Shown here: in pieces, positions 16,796 through 25,872 of the stretch
Layout: every line of letters begins with the position of its first letter
How positions within the stretch are numbered: the first letter of the stretch is position 1
Source: Streptococcus infantis
GTDB taxonomy: Bacteria > Bacillota > Bacilli > Lactobacillales > Streptococcaceae
NCBI RefSeq assembly: GCF_000960085.1
Contig: NZ_JYGT01000008.1
Coordinates: 162,882-226,881, forward strand
Direction: 5' to 3'
Length of the DNA: 64,000 nt
Made by a program: the position numbers and the translations under genes
The notes under the pieces: generated by a model
What the model saw: the letters and a program-made list of their open reading frames with translations, nothing else
What the model was told of the DNA's origin: nothing
Databases searched by the model: none

Positions 16796-17314
16796 ATGAA
16801 AATAGCAATTATCGGATATTCTGGTTCAGGCAAATCTACCCTGACTGAAAAACTTTCCAACTACTACTCCATCCCAAAACTCCACATGGATACCCTACAA
16901 TTTCAACCTGGATGGAATGATAGCGACCACGATTGGATGTTAAATGAAATGGAGACTTTCCTTACTGAACATGAGGATTGGGTCATTGATGGTAACTACT
17001 CTTGGTGTTGCTATGAGGAAAGAATGAAGCAGGCTGACCAGATTATCTTTCTAAACTTTTCAGCTTGGAACTGCTTGTATAGAGCCTTTATGCGTTATCT
17101 TAAATATAGAGGAAAAGTTAGAGAGAGTATGGCAGACGGTTGTCCTGAACAATTTAACTGGGAATTTATCCGATGGATTCTTTGGGACGGTCGTAGTCCC
17201 TCTCACAAGGCACATTATCAAAAAATCTGCCTTGACTATGCGGATAAAATCACGATTATTAACAATCAAAAAGAACTTGACCGTTTTCTTCATAAAAAAG
17301 AGGTTTCCCTTTAA
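16796..17314 (+). CDS. FlaR-like P-loop kinase (DNA topology modulation protein family)
   Basis: 172-aa nucleoside/adenylate-kinase-like protein. Walker A GYSGSGKSTLTEKL at 7-20; DTLQFQPGW near 33 and VIDGNY near 62 match the FlaR/topology modulation family. Despite the family name, the fold suggests phosphorylation of a small substrate; the true substrate is unknown. It ends inside a convergent terminator shared with deoD. Start ATG at 16796 follows GGGAGC. Confidence 0.8.
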   Translation: MKIAIIGYSGSGKSTLTEKLSNYYSIPKLHMDTLQFQPGWNDSDHDWMLNEMETFLTEHEDWVIDGNYSWCCYEERMKQADQIIFLNFSAWNCLYRAFMRYLKYRGKVRESMADGCPEQFNWEFIRWILWDGRSPSHKAHYQKICLDYADKITIINNQKELDRFLHKKEVSL

Positions 17315-17329
17315 AGGAAACCTTTTTTC
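17296..17329. terminator. Bidirectional terminator between FlaR-like gene and deoD
   Basis: AGGTTTCC (17301-17308), seven-base loop containing the FlaR-like stop codon, GGAAACCT (17316-17323), flanked by A and T runs. Confidence 0.88.
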
Positions 17330-18040
17330 TTATTCTGCAATCAAGGTCTCTAAACCAACCTTCATCATATCTGTGAAAGTATTTTGACGTTCTTCAGCAG
17401 TTGTGTCCTCATCTGGATTGACCAAGCTATCAGAAATGGTCATAATGGCAAGGGCATCCACATGGTGTTGAGCAGCAAGGTAGTATAGTGCTGCCGCTTC
17501 CATTTCCACAGCTTTTACACCCCATTTACCAAGTTCAATGTTCTTTTCAAAGTAGTTTGAATAGAAGACATCAGAAGACAAGACATTTCCGACATGGGTC
17601 GTCATACCGAGGTCTTTGGCAATGTGGTAAGCTTTATCTAGCAAATCAAAGCTAGCGATTTGTGGGAAATCGTATTGAGGCCAGTCGTTTCGGATGATGT
17701 TTGAGTTGGTTGCAGCTGCTTGTGCCAAGACCAATTCACGAACATGCACATTCTCATTCAAAGAACCAGCAGTCCCCACACGGATCAATTTCTTCACACC
17801 GTAGTCAACAATAAGCTCACGCGCATAGATAGAGATCGATGGCATTCCCATTCCAGTACCCATGACAGATACACGCTGACCTTTGTAAGTCCCTGTGTAA
17901 CCAAACATGTTACGGACTTCATTGAAGCATACAGCATCTTCAATGAAGTTCTCAGCGATAAATTTCGCACGAAGAGGATCTCCAGGAAGAAGAATTTTAT
18001 CAGCAATTTCACCTTGCTTAGCAGCAATATGGATAGACAT
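17330..18040 (-). CDS. deoD: Purine-nucleoside phosphorylase, DeoD type
   Basis: Hexameric phosphorylase for adenosine, inosine and guanosine and their deoxy forms. 236 aa starting [28 protein letters not shown] (about 18-30), GTGMGMPS (about 62-69) and [11 protein letters not shown] (about 178-188) are the phosphate and nucleoside pocket motifs. ATG at 18040 has no good SD (a TTG at 18064 is the next in-frame start), and the 263 nt before it are gene-free. Last gene of the rpiA-deoB-punA block. Confidence 0.95.
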   Translation of the reverse strand: MSIHIAAKQGEIADKILLPGDPLRAKFIAENFIEDAVCFNEVRNMFGYTGTYKGQRVSVMGTGMGMPSISIYARELIVDYGVKKLIRVGTAGSLNENVHVRELVLAQAAATNSNIIRNDWPQYDFPQIASFDLLDKAYHIAKDLGMTTHVGNVLSSDVFYSNYFEKNIELGKWGVKAVEMEAAALYYLAAQHHVDALAIMTISDSLVNPDEDTTAEERQNTFTDMMKVGLETLIAE

Positions 18041-18303
18041 AATATAAGATACCAAACCCGTCAAAAAGCGAATGGAAAATAAGAGTTAGGCGCAGTGAGC
18101 GATGCTCGCTAGACCAACTATTTTTTTACCACTGCTTTTAGGGTGGGTTCAATTCCTTTCTTTCTTAATTTTGATGATTTAGAGGAGAGTAACCATTATT
18201 CAGTTCAGCGAATACGGTTAACCCATCCTTTCTTTTTTTATTGAGTAATTAGGAGAGCTTTCCGCTCGTGTTCAAATCTGAACACACGCTCTACCTTTCT
18301 TTT
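18041..18303 (-). promoter_or_regulatory. Gene-free, structured gap before deoD
   Basis: No ORF of note. On the minus strand the motif AGAAAGG occurs three times (18300-18294, 18233-18227, 18161-18155) at 67-72 nt intervals, each looking like a displaced SD. GTGTTCA/TGAACAC (18268-18285) is a perfect hairpin; a second imperfect one covers about 18096-18113 (GAGC-GAT-GCTC core). A segment near 18222-18230 can pair with one near 18138-18147. May be a structured leader or the remains of lost small genes. Confidence 0.4.
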
Positions 18304-19014
18304 TTATTTTGTTAATGAATCCAAAAATGCGTAAAGTTTGGTATTCATTTCTCGATAATCGTAAGCACGAATGTCTTGAGGGTTTTGAACAAAGTTCAAT
18401 TTTGACCTTTGTTCATCTAAAACTTCTTCACCTTCAGCAGCAATCAAGAGATCAACTGCTTCTGGATCAAATTCCAAGTGGGCTTGGAAAGCATAGTGTT
18501 TAGGACTGAAACGAATAATCTGACGTGGACACCCTTGACTGGTCGCAAGAACAACAGCATCTTCTGTCAATCCTGGCATATCGCCATGCCAGTGTCCTGT
18601 ATTTAGAGTCGGTCCAAGAACTTTGACATGATTGTCTTTTAATCCAGCTTCAGTTAGCGTTATTGGATAAACCCCAATCTCACGTTCCGGACTGTGCTCA
18701 TACTTTGCACCATAGGCAACAGACAGAAGCTGGGCTCCAAGACAGGCCCCAACAATATAGATATTTGCGGCTATCGCTTCTTTCATAAAAGCGAGCTCAG
18801 ACTTAGGGTCATAGTAGGGGAAGTTTTCTCTGTCTTCATCAGGAGATTGAGGTCCTCCCATCACAATTAAGAAGTCTATCTCATCCACTGTCTCAGGTAG
18901 GGCTTCATTCTCATAGACTTTGGTCGTGGTCACTTGATGGCCACGCTCCTGCGCCCATTTTAGATAAGCGCCCGGCACTTCAAAGGTTTCATGTAAAATA
19001 AAGTGAACTCTCAT
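18304..19014 (-). CDS. Class I glutamine amidotransferase-like protein
   Basis: 236-aa stand-alone GATase1 domain. The nucleophile elbow is GACLGAQLL (Cys about 92) and the His is in FQAHLEFD (about 178-185); LIVMGGPQSPDED (about 49-61) is the oxyanion strand. Such proteins resemble GMP synthase amidotransferase domains but lack a synthase partner here. ATG at 19014 lies four nt after the punA stop. It may act on a gamma-glutamyl compound; the substrate is unknown. Confidence 0.85.
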   Translation of the reverse strand: MRVHFILHETFEVPGAYLKWAQERGHQVTTTKVYENEALPETVDEIDFLIVMGGPQSPDEDRENFPYYDPKSELAFMKEAIAANIYIVGACLGAQLLSVAYGAKYEHSPEREIGVYPITLTEAGLKDNHVKVLGPTLNTGHWHGDMPGLTEDAVVLATSQGCPRQIIRFSPKHYAFQAHLEFDPEAVDLLIAAEGEEVLDEQRSKLNFVQNPQDIRAYDYREMNTKLYAFLDSLTK

Positions 19015-19018
19015 AACA

Positions 19019-19828
19019 TTACAATTCAGCAAGAATCGCTTCTAGCAATCCTTTGAAATCGCCTTTGACACGTTCTGTCACTTCTACCACTTCTTCATGG
19101 TTGAGCTCTTCTTGGAAACCAGCCGCAAAGTTGGTAATACATGAAATACCAAGAACCTTCAACCCAGAGTGTGCTGCGACGATGACTTCTGGAACAGTTG
19201 ACATTCCGACAGCATCTGCACCAAGTGTCTTATACGCACGGATTTCAGCTGGAGTTTCATAAGTTGGACCAGTCACACCGATATAAACCCCATCATCCAA
19301 TTTAATACCAAGTTTGTCAGCCACTTGATGAGCAGTCTCACGGTATTCTGGAGTGTAGGCTTTTGACATATCTGGGAAACGTGGACCGAAGTCATCCAAG
19401 TTTTCACCGATTAGAGGATTTTGTCCTGTCATATTGATGTGGTCACTGATAGCCATCAAGGTACCAGGACCAAAGCCGATACCGCCAGCAGCATTGGTAA
19501 CAATCACACCTTCACAGCCCAAAACTTTCATGACACGAACTGGGAAAGTCACCACTTCTAATGGATTTCCTTCGTAGAAATGGAAACGACCTTGAAGGGC
19601 TAAAACTTTACGTCCTGCAAGCTCTCCGTAGACCAATTTACCAGCATGGCCTACAACTGTTGAACGACCCCAGTTTGGAATTTCAGAGTAGTCTACTACG
19701 ACTGGATTTTCGATTTCTTCAGCTAATTCACCAAGTCCTGAACCAAGGATTAAACCGAACTCTGGCGCCTCTACTCCCTTTTCTTTCAAGAAAGCAGCTG
19801 TTTCATTGATTTTTGCTAATAATATCAT
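19019..19828 (-). CDS. punA: Purine-nucleoside phosphorylase, trimeric type
   Basis: 269-aa trimeric PNP acting mainly on inosine/guanosine. Family landmarks are LILGSGLGELA (about 26-36), GHAGKLVYG, LQGRFHFYEG (about 79-88), TNAAGGI (about 115) and AVGMSTVPEV (about 210). ATG at 19828 shares one base with the stop of the DUF1697 gene (TAATG) and has AGGAGACAG upstream. Complements DeoD, giving the cell both PNP types next to deoB. Confidence 0.95.
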   Translation of the reverse strand: MILLAKINETAAFLKEKGVEAPEFGLILGSGLGELAEEIENPVVVDYSEIPNWGRSTVVGHAGKLVYGELAGRKVLALQGRFHFYEGNPLEVVTFPVRVMKVLGCEGVIVTNAAGGIGFGPGTLMAISDHINMTGQNPLIGENLDDFGPRFPDMSKAYTPEYRETAHQVADKLGIKLDDGVYIGVTGPTYETPAEIRAYKTLGADAVGMSTVPEVIVAAHSGLKVLGISCITNFAAGFQEELNHEEVVEVTERVKGDFKGLLEAILAEL

Positions 19829-20385
19829 TATCTGTCTCCTTCATAATTTTTTAGCAATTGACCGATTTTGTCAAAGGTATTCGCGTTACGAATAGTAATC
19901 TTGCGATAGAAAGGCAGCTTCAGCAGTTGCTTGTGATAGGCTGTTTTAGCGTAGGTTTCTTCTGACAATTTACCCCAGAAGATTCCATGCTTTCCGAAAT
20001 GAAGAACTTCATCTAGAAGTTGTAGAGTTTTCACTTTCTCTACAACTGTTTCTACATGTAATCCTTCTGTATAAAAGAGTACATCCTTTCGAGCCATCTC
20101 ATGATTCCACCAATCAGGAAGAGTTCTAATCTCCTCTTCATAGTCTTCTTGAGACACCAAGGAAAAACTTTTGATAAATGGATAATATTCTTCAAAGAAG
20201 CCCTGCAGACTCTCAACTAACTGAATCCTAGCCATATTTGTGTCAAAGAAAATATTGCCACTATTGATGTAGGTTTCAACATTTTCTAATCCCAACCTTG
20301 TCAATTCTTGACGAAGCTGGGCCATGACCACCTTATTCTTTCCACCGACATTAATGCCTCTAACAAGTAGAGCGTAGCGAATCAT
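19828..20385 (-). CDS. DUF1697 family protein
   Basis: 185-aa protein beginning YALLVRGINVGGKNKV, the signature of DUF1697, with INSGNIFF near residue 41. No biochemical function is established for this family. It sits between deoB and punA with one- and two-base junctions, so it is firmly in the nucleoside operon. Confidence 0.85.
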   Translation of the reverse strand: MIRYALLVRGINVGGKNKVVMAQLRQELTRLGLENVETYINSGNIFFDTNMARIQLVESLQGFFEEYYPFIKSFSLVSQEDYEEEIRTLPDWWNHEMARKDVLFYTEGLHVETVVEKVKTLQLLDEVLHFGKHGIFWGKLSEETYAKTAYHKQLLKLPFYRKITIRNANTFDKIGQLLKNYEGDR

Positions 20386-20386
20386 C

Positions 20387-21598
20387 TTAAACTAATTTAT
20401 CTAAGAAACTTTCACCAATCATGGCAGTTTCAACGCCAAAGTTATCCGCAATTGTTGCTGAGATATCAGCGAAGTGTCCAACTGGAAGTAAACCATTTCC
20501 TTTGAAGGCTGGACTGTATGCCAAAAGTGGGATGTATTCACGAGTATGGTCTGTACCAGCATAGGTTGGGTCGTTACCATGGTCAGCAGTAATCAAAAGA
20601 AGATCGTCTTCTCTCATTGCTGCAATGATTTCTGGCAAGCGCTCATCAAACTCATGCAAACAATCACGATAGCCGTGTGGATCACGACGGTGTCCATAAA
20701 GGGCATCGAAGTCTACTAAGTTTGTAAATGAGAAGCCATGTTTAAAGTCTTCTGATTTCATAGCCCTGATCAAGTTGTCAATACCGTGGCTGTTTGATTT
20801 GTTGTGGCCCATATCGTGGTTGATACCTGCACCGTTGAAGATATCGTTAATCTTACCAACTGCATATGTATCGATACCTGCTTCATTCAATTTGTCCAAA
20901 ACAGTTGGCGAAAATGGTGAAACAGCCAAGTCACGACGGTTAGCCGTACGAGTAAAGTTTCCTGGCTCTCCAACATAAGGACGAGCAATGATACGTCCTA
21001 GAAGAGCTGGGCGCTCAAGAGTAATCGAACGAGCGTATTCACAGATACGGTAGAGTTCATCCAAAGGAATAATGTCTTCGTGGGCTGCGATTTGAAGAAC
21101 TGGGTCAGCTGATGTATAGATAATCAACTCGCCAGTTTCCATTTGGCGTGGTCCGAAATCATCAATAACAGCTGTACCAGAATAAGGTTTGTTAGCTTCA
21201 CGGATAACCTTACGGCCTGAGAACTCTTCAATCTTTGTAATAATTTCTTCTGGGAATCCATTCCAGAAAGTATCAAAAGGTTCAGTGATATTAAGCCCCA
21301 TGATTTCCCAGTGACCAGTCATGGTATCTTTCCCAAGTGATACTTCCTCTAGCTTAGTCGCATAACCAGTAGGGTTGCTTTCAGCTGGAACAGTCTTCAA
21401 TGGTGTTTCGCGAGGAATATTTCCAAGACCAAGTTTTGCCATGTTTGGTACATCCAAACCTACAGCTTTTGAAATGTGCCCAAGTGTGTCTGCAGCTCCG
21501 TCTGGCACTCCTGCATTGACAAAGTTATTAGCATCTGGTGCTGCACCGATTCCTACAGAATCTAATACTACCAAGTGAATACGATTAAATTTTGGCAT
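20387..21598 (-). CDS. deoB: Phosphopentomutase
   Basis: Interconverts (deoxy)ribose-1-phosphate and -5-phosphate, linking PunA/DeoD/DeoA to DeoC and the pentose phosphate pathway. 403 aa of the alkaline-phosphatase-like metalloenzyme superfamily: [14 protein letters not shown] at 11-24 (metal Asp), [10 protein letters not shown] (active-site Thr, about 88-97) and [19 protein letters not shown] (metal ligands, about 336-354). AAGGAGACAC precedes ATG 21598. Confidence 0.96.
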   Translation of the reverse strand: MPKFNRIHLVVLDSVGIGAAPDANNFVNAGVPDGAADTLGHISKAVGLDVPNMAKLGLGNIPRETPLKTVPAESNPTGYATKLEEVSLGKDTMTGHWEIMGLNITEPFDTFWNGFPEEIITKIEEFSGRKVIREANKPYSGTAVIDDFGPRQMETGELIIYTSADPVLQIAAHEDIIPLDELYRICEYARSITLERPALLGRIIARPYVGEPGNFTRTANRRDLAVSPFSPTVLDKLNEAGIDTYAVGKINDIFNGAGINHDMGHNKSNSHGIDNLIRAMKSEDFKHGFSFTNLVDFDALYGHRRDPHGYRDCLHEFDERLPEIIAAMREDDLLLITADHGNDPTYAGTDHTREYIPLLAYSPAFKGNGLLPVGHFADISATIADNFGVETAMIGESFLDKLV

Positions 21599-21621
21599 AG
21601 TGTGTCTCCTTATTGTTTTAA

Positions 21622-22305
21622 TTATTTTGCTTTTGTTGAAGTTAAAATCTGAACGCCATTTTGGTCAGCAACGATGACCTTATCAACCATCTGGTTGAAC
21701 AAGCCGTGCTCAACGACACCAACGATATGGTCCAATTCTTGCCCAAGAGCAATTGGATCTTCAATGACTTCCAAGGCGAGATCAATAATAAAGTTCTGCA
21801 TATCCGTCACAAAACGTTGGCCATCCTTTTCACGGAAGCTCGGTTTATAGCCAGCTCGCTCAAATCGACGAAAGACCTGTTCGGCACCGTATTGAACTAC
21901 CTCTACAGGCAATTTAAAAGCACCCAGTTTCTCTACCAGTTTGCTTTCATCGACCACCCAAATGTATTCTTTTGAGGGCGTTGCTACTACCTTCTCCATG
22001 AGAAGGGCACCGCCACCACCTTTGATACCATTAAACTGACTGTCTACTTCATCAGCACCATCCACGGTTAGATCTACAAAATCCACTTGGTCGATTGATT
22101 TAAGGGGAATATTGAGTTCTTCTGCCTGTTTGCTGGTCACACTAGAAGTCGTTACAGCTGTAATCTGTAAACCTTCCTCCTTGATACGACGACCTATTTC
22201 TTCTACGAAATAGTAGGCAGTTGATCCCGTTCCAAGCCCGACAACCATACCATTTTTGACGAACTCAGCAGCCTTGATACCCGCCATTTTTTTCAGATTT
22301 TCCAC
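21622..22305 (-). CDS. rpiA: Ribose-5-phosphate isomerase A
   Basis: Converts ribose-5-phosphate to ribulose-5-phosphate. 227 aa. Signature segments are [15 protein letters not shown] (about 22-36), TVDGADEVD (about 80-88) and [11 protein letters not shown] (about 94-104). Starts with GTG at 22305, six nt after GGAGGT. Its -10 TATAAT is at 22339-22334. First gene of the rpiA-deoB-DUF1697-punA-amidotransferase-deoD operon. Confidence 0.95.
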   Translation of the reverse strand: MENLKKMAGIKAAEFVKNGMVVGLGTGSTAYYFVEEIGRRIKEEGLQITAVTTSSVTSKQAEELNIPLKSIDQVDFVDLTVDGADEVDSQFNGIKGGGGALLMEKVVATPSKEYIWVVDESKLVEKLGAFKLPVEVVQYGAEQVFRRFERAGYKPSFREKDGQRFVTDMQNFIIDLALEVIEDPIALGQELDHIVGVVEHGLFNQMVDKVIVADQNGVQILTSTKAK

Positions 22306-22375
22306 TTATATACCTCCAAATAGAGCTACTTCTATTATATCATGAATACGCTTCAAATTCATCCAAATATCAGAA

Positions 22376-22406
22376 AAACCCGAACATTTTATTTCGAGTT
22401 TTTGAT
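22376..22406 (-). terminator. Terminator after the U32 peptidase gene
   Basis: Minus-strand stem AAACTCGAA / TTCGGGTTT (one G-T pair) with an eight-base loop and trailing U. Separates the U32 gene from rpiA. Confidence 0.75.
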
Positions 22407-22408
22407 TC

Positions 22409-23338
22409 TTATTTAACCATGTCAGGGTCATAGTCGTAAAATCCAGTATCCAAGAAACGATTTTTAGGGTGAAGTTTGCGAACTTCTTCATCGAGCAAGA
22501 AGGCTTGGTCATGTGTAAAGTTACCTTCTTGAATTAAATTGCGCGCTTGGATAAAGAGTTTTGCAATTTCTACAAAATTTTGGCCTGGAGTGTAGAGACC
22601 TTCAAGTTTCCAATGAGTGAATCCATGCTCAACTAATTCTGTTAACTTGGTCATCAAATCAAGGTCATTGTTAGCAAAGATATGAGTCCCATGATTGTCT
22701 TCAAAAATAGAATAATGGCTCTCTGGGGCACTTGGCTCAGCCAAGAACAAGTCACGTTGACGAGATTTTTCATCATCAATCTGTGTGAAGTTATAGTAGT
22801 TTTGCAAGAGCGGACGCTTAGAATGGTGGATAACACTAGCACCATAAACCAAAACTTCTGCTGGAATTTCTAAAATTTCAGGCATTTTGAAAAGTTCAGC
22901 AGACGGGATTTCACGCGCCAAAACAGCTTCTGACGCTCCTGCTTTTTGTCCCCAGAAATTAATCTGACGACTGCTAGTTACCATGGTTGATGCGTCATAG
23001 ATGGTTTTAAAAGAATAACCATCACGGTTGACCACATAAAATACCCCTGCATCTCCAACAGTAATATAGTCCGTCTTGATTTCCTCTAGAAAGTCCAAGA
23101 ATGGCTTGATACGGTCCATCATGTCTTGGTGCATGAGGGCATTGACCGCAACGATTAATTCCTTCCCTGCATCGTGAACGATTTTTGCAATTTCACGCAA
23201 TTCTTCATGACTAAAGGTGGTCGGCAAACGAAGTCCAAAATCTTTTTCACCAACATAAATACGGTCGACACCAGCCTCGATTAGCTGTTTCACTTGTTCA
23301 ATACTTTCAGCAGTTGCTGTAATGATAATCTTTTCCAT
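22409..23338 (-). CDS. U32 family peptidase-like protein
   Basis: 309 aa, U32 family (PrtC/YhbU/TrhP group): IYVGEKDFGLRLP near 30 and GKELIVAVNALMH near 60 mark the TIM-barrel start. Family members include collagenase-type peptidases and tRNA hydroxylation proteins; this short form lacks the longer C-terminal domain of the tRNA-modifying members. ATG at 23338 has no SD, but an extended -10 TGGTATAAT lies 7 nt upstream, so a leaderless mRNA is likely. Monocistronic, with terminators on both sides. Confidence 0.85.
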   Translation of the reverse strand: MEKIIITATAESIEQVKQLIEAGVDRIYVGEKDFGLRLPTTFSHEELREIAKIVHDAGKELIVAVNALMHQDMMDRIKPFLDFLEEIKTDYITVGDAGVFYVVNRDGYSFKTIYDASTMVTSSRQINFWGQKAGASEAVLAREIPSAELFKMPEILEIPAEVLVYGASVIHHSKRPLLQNYYNFTQIDDEKSRQRDLFLAEPSAPESHYSIFEDNHGTHIFANNDLDLMTKLTELVEHGFTHWKLEGLYTPGQNFVEIAKLFIQARNLIQEGNFTHDQAFLLDEEVRKLHPKNRFLDTGFYDYDPDMVK

Positions 23339-23344
23339 AGACAA

Positions 23345-23354
23345 AATTATACCA
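23345..23354 (-). promoter_or_regulatory. U32 gene promoter adjoining the start codon
   Basis: TGTGGTATAAT with the TATAAT at 23351-23346, seven nt before the ATG at 23338. The sequence is nearly identical to the -10 region of the rsmC-like gene. Confidence 0.6.
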
Positions 23355-23407
23355 CATTTCCAAAAAATCAGCTATATAGAAAAGTGAGTCTTATGATGCG
23401 AAATTTC

Positions 23408-23443
23408 AAAAAAGTGAACTGCATCAATGGCAGTTCACTTTTT
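23408..23443. terminator. Terminator after the ABC ATPase gene
   Basis: GTGAACTGC (23414-23422) / GCAGTTCAC (23430-23438) with flanking A and T runs, able to work in both directions. Confidence 0.9.
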
Positions 23444-23447
23444 CGTA

Positions 23448-24128
23448 TTATACTTGTGTCTTTTCAACAAGTCGTCCATCATCCATAACATAAACACGGT
23501 CAACCTTATCCAGCAAGCGAGTATCATGAGTAATCATGACAACTCCCCTGCCTTGCTCATGGGCAATTGAAGCCAGCATATCTGTAACCTGGTAAGCACG
23601 TTGTGTATCCAAGCTGGCTGTTGGCTCATCTGCAAGTACAATACTCGGATTATTGTATAGGGCTCTAGCAATTGCGGCTCGTTGGCGTTCTCCACCTGAG
23701 AGAGCTTTTGGATAGTGGTTTTGAACCTTCTCCAAATCCAACAAACTAAATAACTCTTGTCGGTCACTTTTTATAGATTTCTTTTTATCCAAACGGTCAA
23801 TTAAATCTAATTGCTCCTTGACTGTTAAAAAGGGAATCAGATTTGAAGCCTGGAGGATAAAGCCAAATTCACTAAAGCGCAAATCCGTTTTTTCTTTCTC
23901 GGTTAGGTTTCCAGTCTCATTTCCCTTTACCAGAATCTTGCCACTTGAAGCTTCTTGAAGTTGGCCTAGAGTCGTTAAAAAGGTTGTTTTACCTGACCCA
24001 GAAGGCCCCACAATCGCTACAAACTCACCAGCATTTAGCTGAAAATTGGTCTCATGGAGAGCTGTAACTTTCATATTACCTTCGCCATATATTTTTGTCA
24101 CTTGAATCATTTCAATTAATATCGTCAT
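23448..24128 (-). CDS. ABC transporter ATPase, MacB/LolD type
   Basis: 226-aa ATPase: Walker A GPSGSGKTTF (about 40-49), signature LSGGERQRAAIARAL, Walker B IVLADEPTASLD, H-loop ITHDTRLL. LolD/MacB-type ATPases work with FtsX-domain permeases, and such a permease is encoded just upstream. Likely exports or extracts a peptide or lipid; the substrate is unknown. AAGGAGAATGAA precedes ATG 24128. Confidence 0.9.
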   Translation of the reverse strand: MTILIEMIQVTKIYGEGNMKVTALHETNFQLNAGEFVAIVGPSGSGKTTFLTTLGQLQEASSGKILVKGNETGNLTEKEKTDLRFSEFGFILQASNLIPFLTVKEQLDLIDRLDKKKSIKSDRQELFSLLDLEKVQNHYPKALSGGERQRAAIARALYNNPSIVLADEPTASLDTQRAYQVTDMLASIAHEQGRGVVMITHDTRLLDKVDRVYVMDDGRLVEKTQV

Positions 24129-24141
24129 TTCATTCTCCTTA

Positions 24142-25197
24142 TCATTCTGCTATGGCCGTAATTGGATCTACTTTTAGCAGACGAGGAAGCGAAATGACGC
24201 CTCCTAGAAGAGCCATCAAGCAGATGACCAGGCTTAACACAAAGTATGCCAGCCAACTAGGGTAGAAAAAGAAGGTTGCAGGTAAGACTAAAATGACAGC
24301 CCCAATGGCTAATAAAGCCATGCTTATTCCCAAACCAGATAAGAGAAAGATTTGACAGAAAAGGGACCATACGATAGATTTTATCTGAATTCCTTGTGCT
24401 CGCATAATGCCATAAAGACCTAATTTTTGAATGGTAATGATATAAATAAAAATCCCAACAATCAGACCTGTAATGACAATCATAGCCAGAATCATTCCTG
24501 AGAATACATTGACCTGAGGTGTATAGCCAGGAATTTTTGAAATCATTTTTTGAATAGAAATCTGCTTCAAGCCATCACCAGTCACTTCTACATCATTTTT
24601 CAATACCAATGCAGAAATAGATTGATTAGCTTTTGTTGTTCCTTGTAAATTCCAATACGTTGTTAAGCTCGTAAAGACAACAGGTTCTGTGAAAAATTTA
24701 TTTCCTTTGGTCAAACCTACAATCTTAAAACTTGTTTCACTCCCGTTGAGTTGAATTGCGTCTCCAAGTTTGATGCCATAATTTTCAAAAGACTGATCCA
24801 CTACCACTTCTTGGTCATTTTCTGGGTAACGCCCTTCAATCAAGGTTGGAGAGATAAAACTGTCCCACTCTTGACCGAAAATAGAGACATTAATCTTGTC
24901 ACTACTATTAACCAAGTTTGTTACAGCAAACATATAGCTTAGGGGAACAGCATCCTCAGAAACCTTATCCTTGTAGTCTTTTTCAGGTATAAAGGATGCA
25001 GTCAAATTATCGTTTGCATAATCGGATAGAACAACTCCTGTTGCTTGCCAATTATCGATAGCAGCCCTATTATTTCGAACAAGCCCGAGAGCCAAACTGG
25101 TCATAAAAAAGACCATAAAAGCAATGAGAAAAATGGTAGTTAGAATTAAACTGTAACGTAGTTTATTCTGTAAAATTTCTTTGATAGCAAGATACAT
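24142..25197 (-). CDS. FtsX-domain ABC permease
   Basis: 351-aa permease with one N-terminal membrane helix (about 15-38), a large extracellular MacB-like domain (about 45-220) and three C-terminal helices, i.e. the FtsX/DevC plan. AAAGGAGATTGGC precedes ATG 25197. First gene of a two-gene operon with the ATPase. A run of eight G on the coding strand lies 40 nt upstream in the leader. Confidence 0.85.
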   Translation of the reverse strand: MYLAIKEILQNKLRYSLILTTIFLIAFMVFFMTSLALGLVRNNRAAIDNWQATGVVLSDYANDNLTASFIPEKDYKDKVSEDAVPLSYMFAVTNLVNSSDKINVSIFGQEWDSFISPTLIEGRYPENDQEVVVDQSFENYGIKLGDAIQLNGSETSFKIVGLTKGNKFFTEPVVFTSLTTYWNLQGTTKANQSISALVLKNDVEVTGDGLKQISIQKMISKIPGYTPQVNVFSGMILAMIVITGLIVGIFIYIITIQKLGLYGIMRAQGIQIKSIVWSLFCQIFLLSGLGISMALLAIGAVILVLPATFFFYPSWLAYFVLSLVICLMALLGGVISLPRLLKVDPITAIAE

Positions 25198-25567
25198 GCC
25201 AATCTCCTTTAACTATTCTGTTGCCGGGGAATACAGCCCCCCCCTCTACCATAGCACTAAAGATAGAAAACCATCTCGTCATGAACAACTAGAATCAATT
25301 TAAAAGAATCCTGTCCTTACTTCGAAATTGAATTTATTTGCATCTGTGTATGATTTTTATTCGTTTTAACCATCAAATTTCCCCTCGTTGAAATAAGAGA
25401 AAAATAATAAAGTTTAAACGGTTTACTCATCCTATCATTTTCCCATCAGCATGTCAAGAAAACCGAAATTGGCCCTGATAACAGATTTTATGCAATTTGT
25501 AACCATTCTGTAATAATTCTCTCTTTAAAAAGTGATAAAATAGTAATGTACTGTTAAGGAGAGAAAT
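25198..25567. other. Gap between ABC permease gene and DUF3270 gene
   Basis: No gene longer than about 30 codons. It holds the divergent promoters. On the minus strand a G8 tract (25244-25237) is followed by CTGTATT and CCCC, forming a possible short hairpin. On the plus strand AAGGAG precedes the DUF3270 start and TAAAAT near 25547 may be its -10. Confidence 0.5.
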
Positions 25568-25843
25568 ATGCCCGCTAGAAAATTACACCCGTATGAGTTT
25601 GAACAAGAAAGTGTAAAAACTGCTCAGTTTCAAGATTATGTTCCAGAAAATGCTTCTGTTGCTAGTGTAAAGGAAGTTCTATTTTTTGTAAACATCGCTT
25701 GCTTCTGCGTCTTTTTAGCGATTTTTAGCTTTTTGTTCTTATCACTAAAAGTAAACACTGTCTTATCATTTGCTTTGGCTATCGGTCTTAGTCTTGTAGC
25801 ATTGCAATTTCAGCGTACTTTTATCAAGAAAAAATTCAAATAA
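25568..25843 (+). CDS. DUF3270 family small membrane protein
   Basis: 91 aa. The N-terminal PARKLHPYEFE followed by a polar stretch and two membrane helices (about 42-60 and 64-80) is typical of streptococcal DUF3270. Convergent with ciaH in the same place as in pneumococcus. Function unknown. ATG follows AAGGAGAGAAAT. Confidence 0.85.
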   Translation: MPARKLHPYEFEQESVKTAQFQDYVPENASVASVKEVLFFVNIACFCVFLAIFSFLFLSLKVNTVLSFALAIGLSLVALQFQRTFIKKKFK

Positions 25844-25844
25844 A

Positions 25845-25872
25845 AACCTTCGATGAATCGAAGGTTTTTTTA
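25845..25872. terminator. Bidirectional terminator between DUF3270 gene and ciaH
   Basis: AAAACCTTCGAT-GA-ATCGAAGGTTTT with further T on both strands. It overlaps the last codons of ciaH. Confidence 0.9.

Noticed and set aside
19889..19898. TACGAATA, the core of the ComX (competence) promoter box
   Set aside because: It lies inside the DUF1697 coding region with no start or gene properly placed downstream; an 8-mer is expected by chance.
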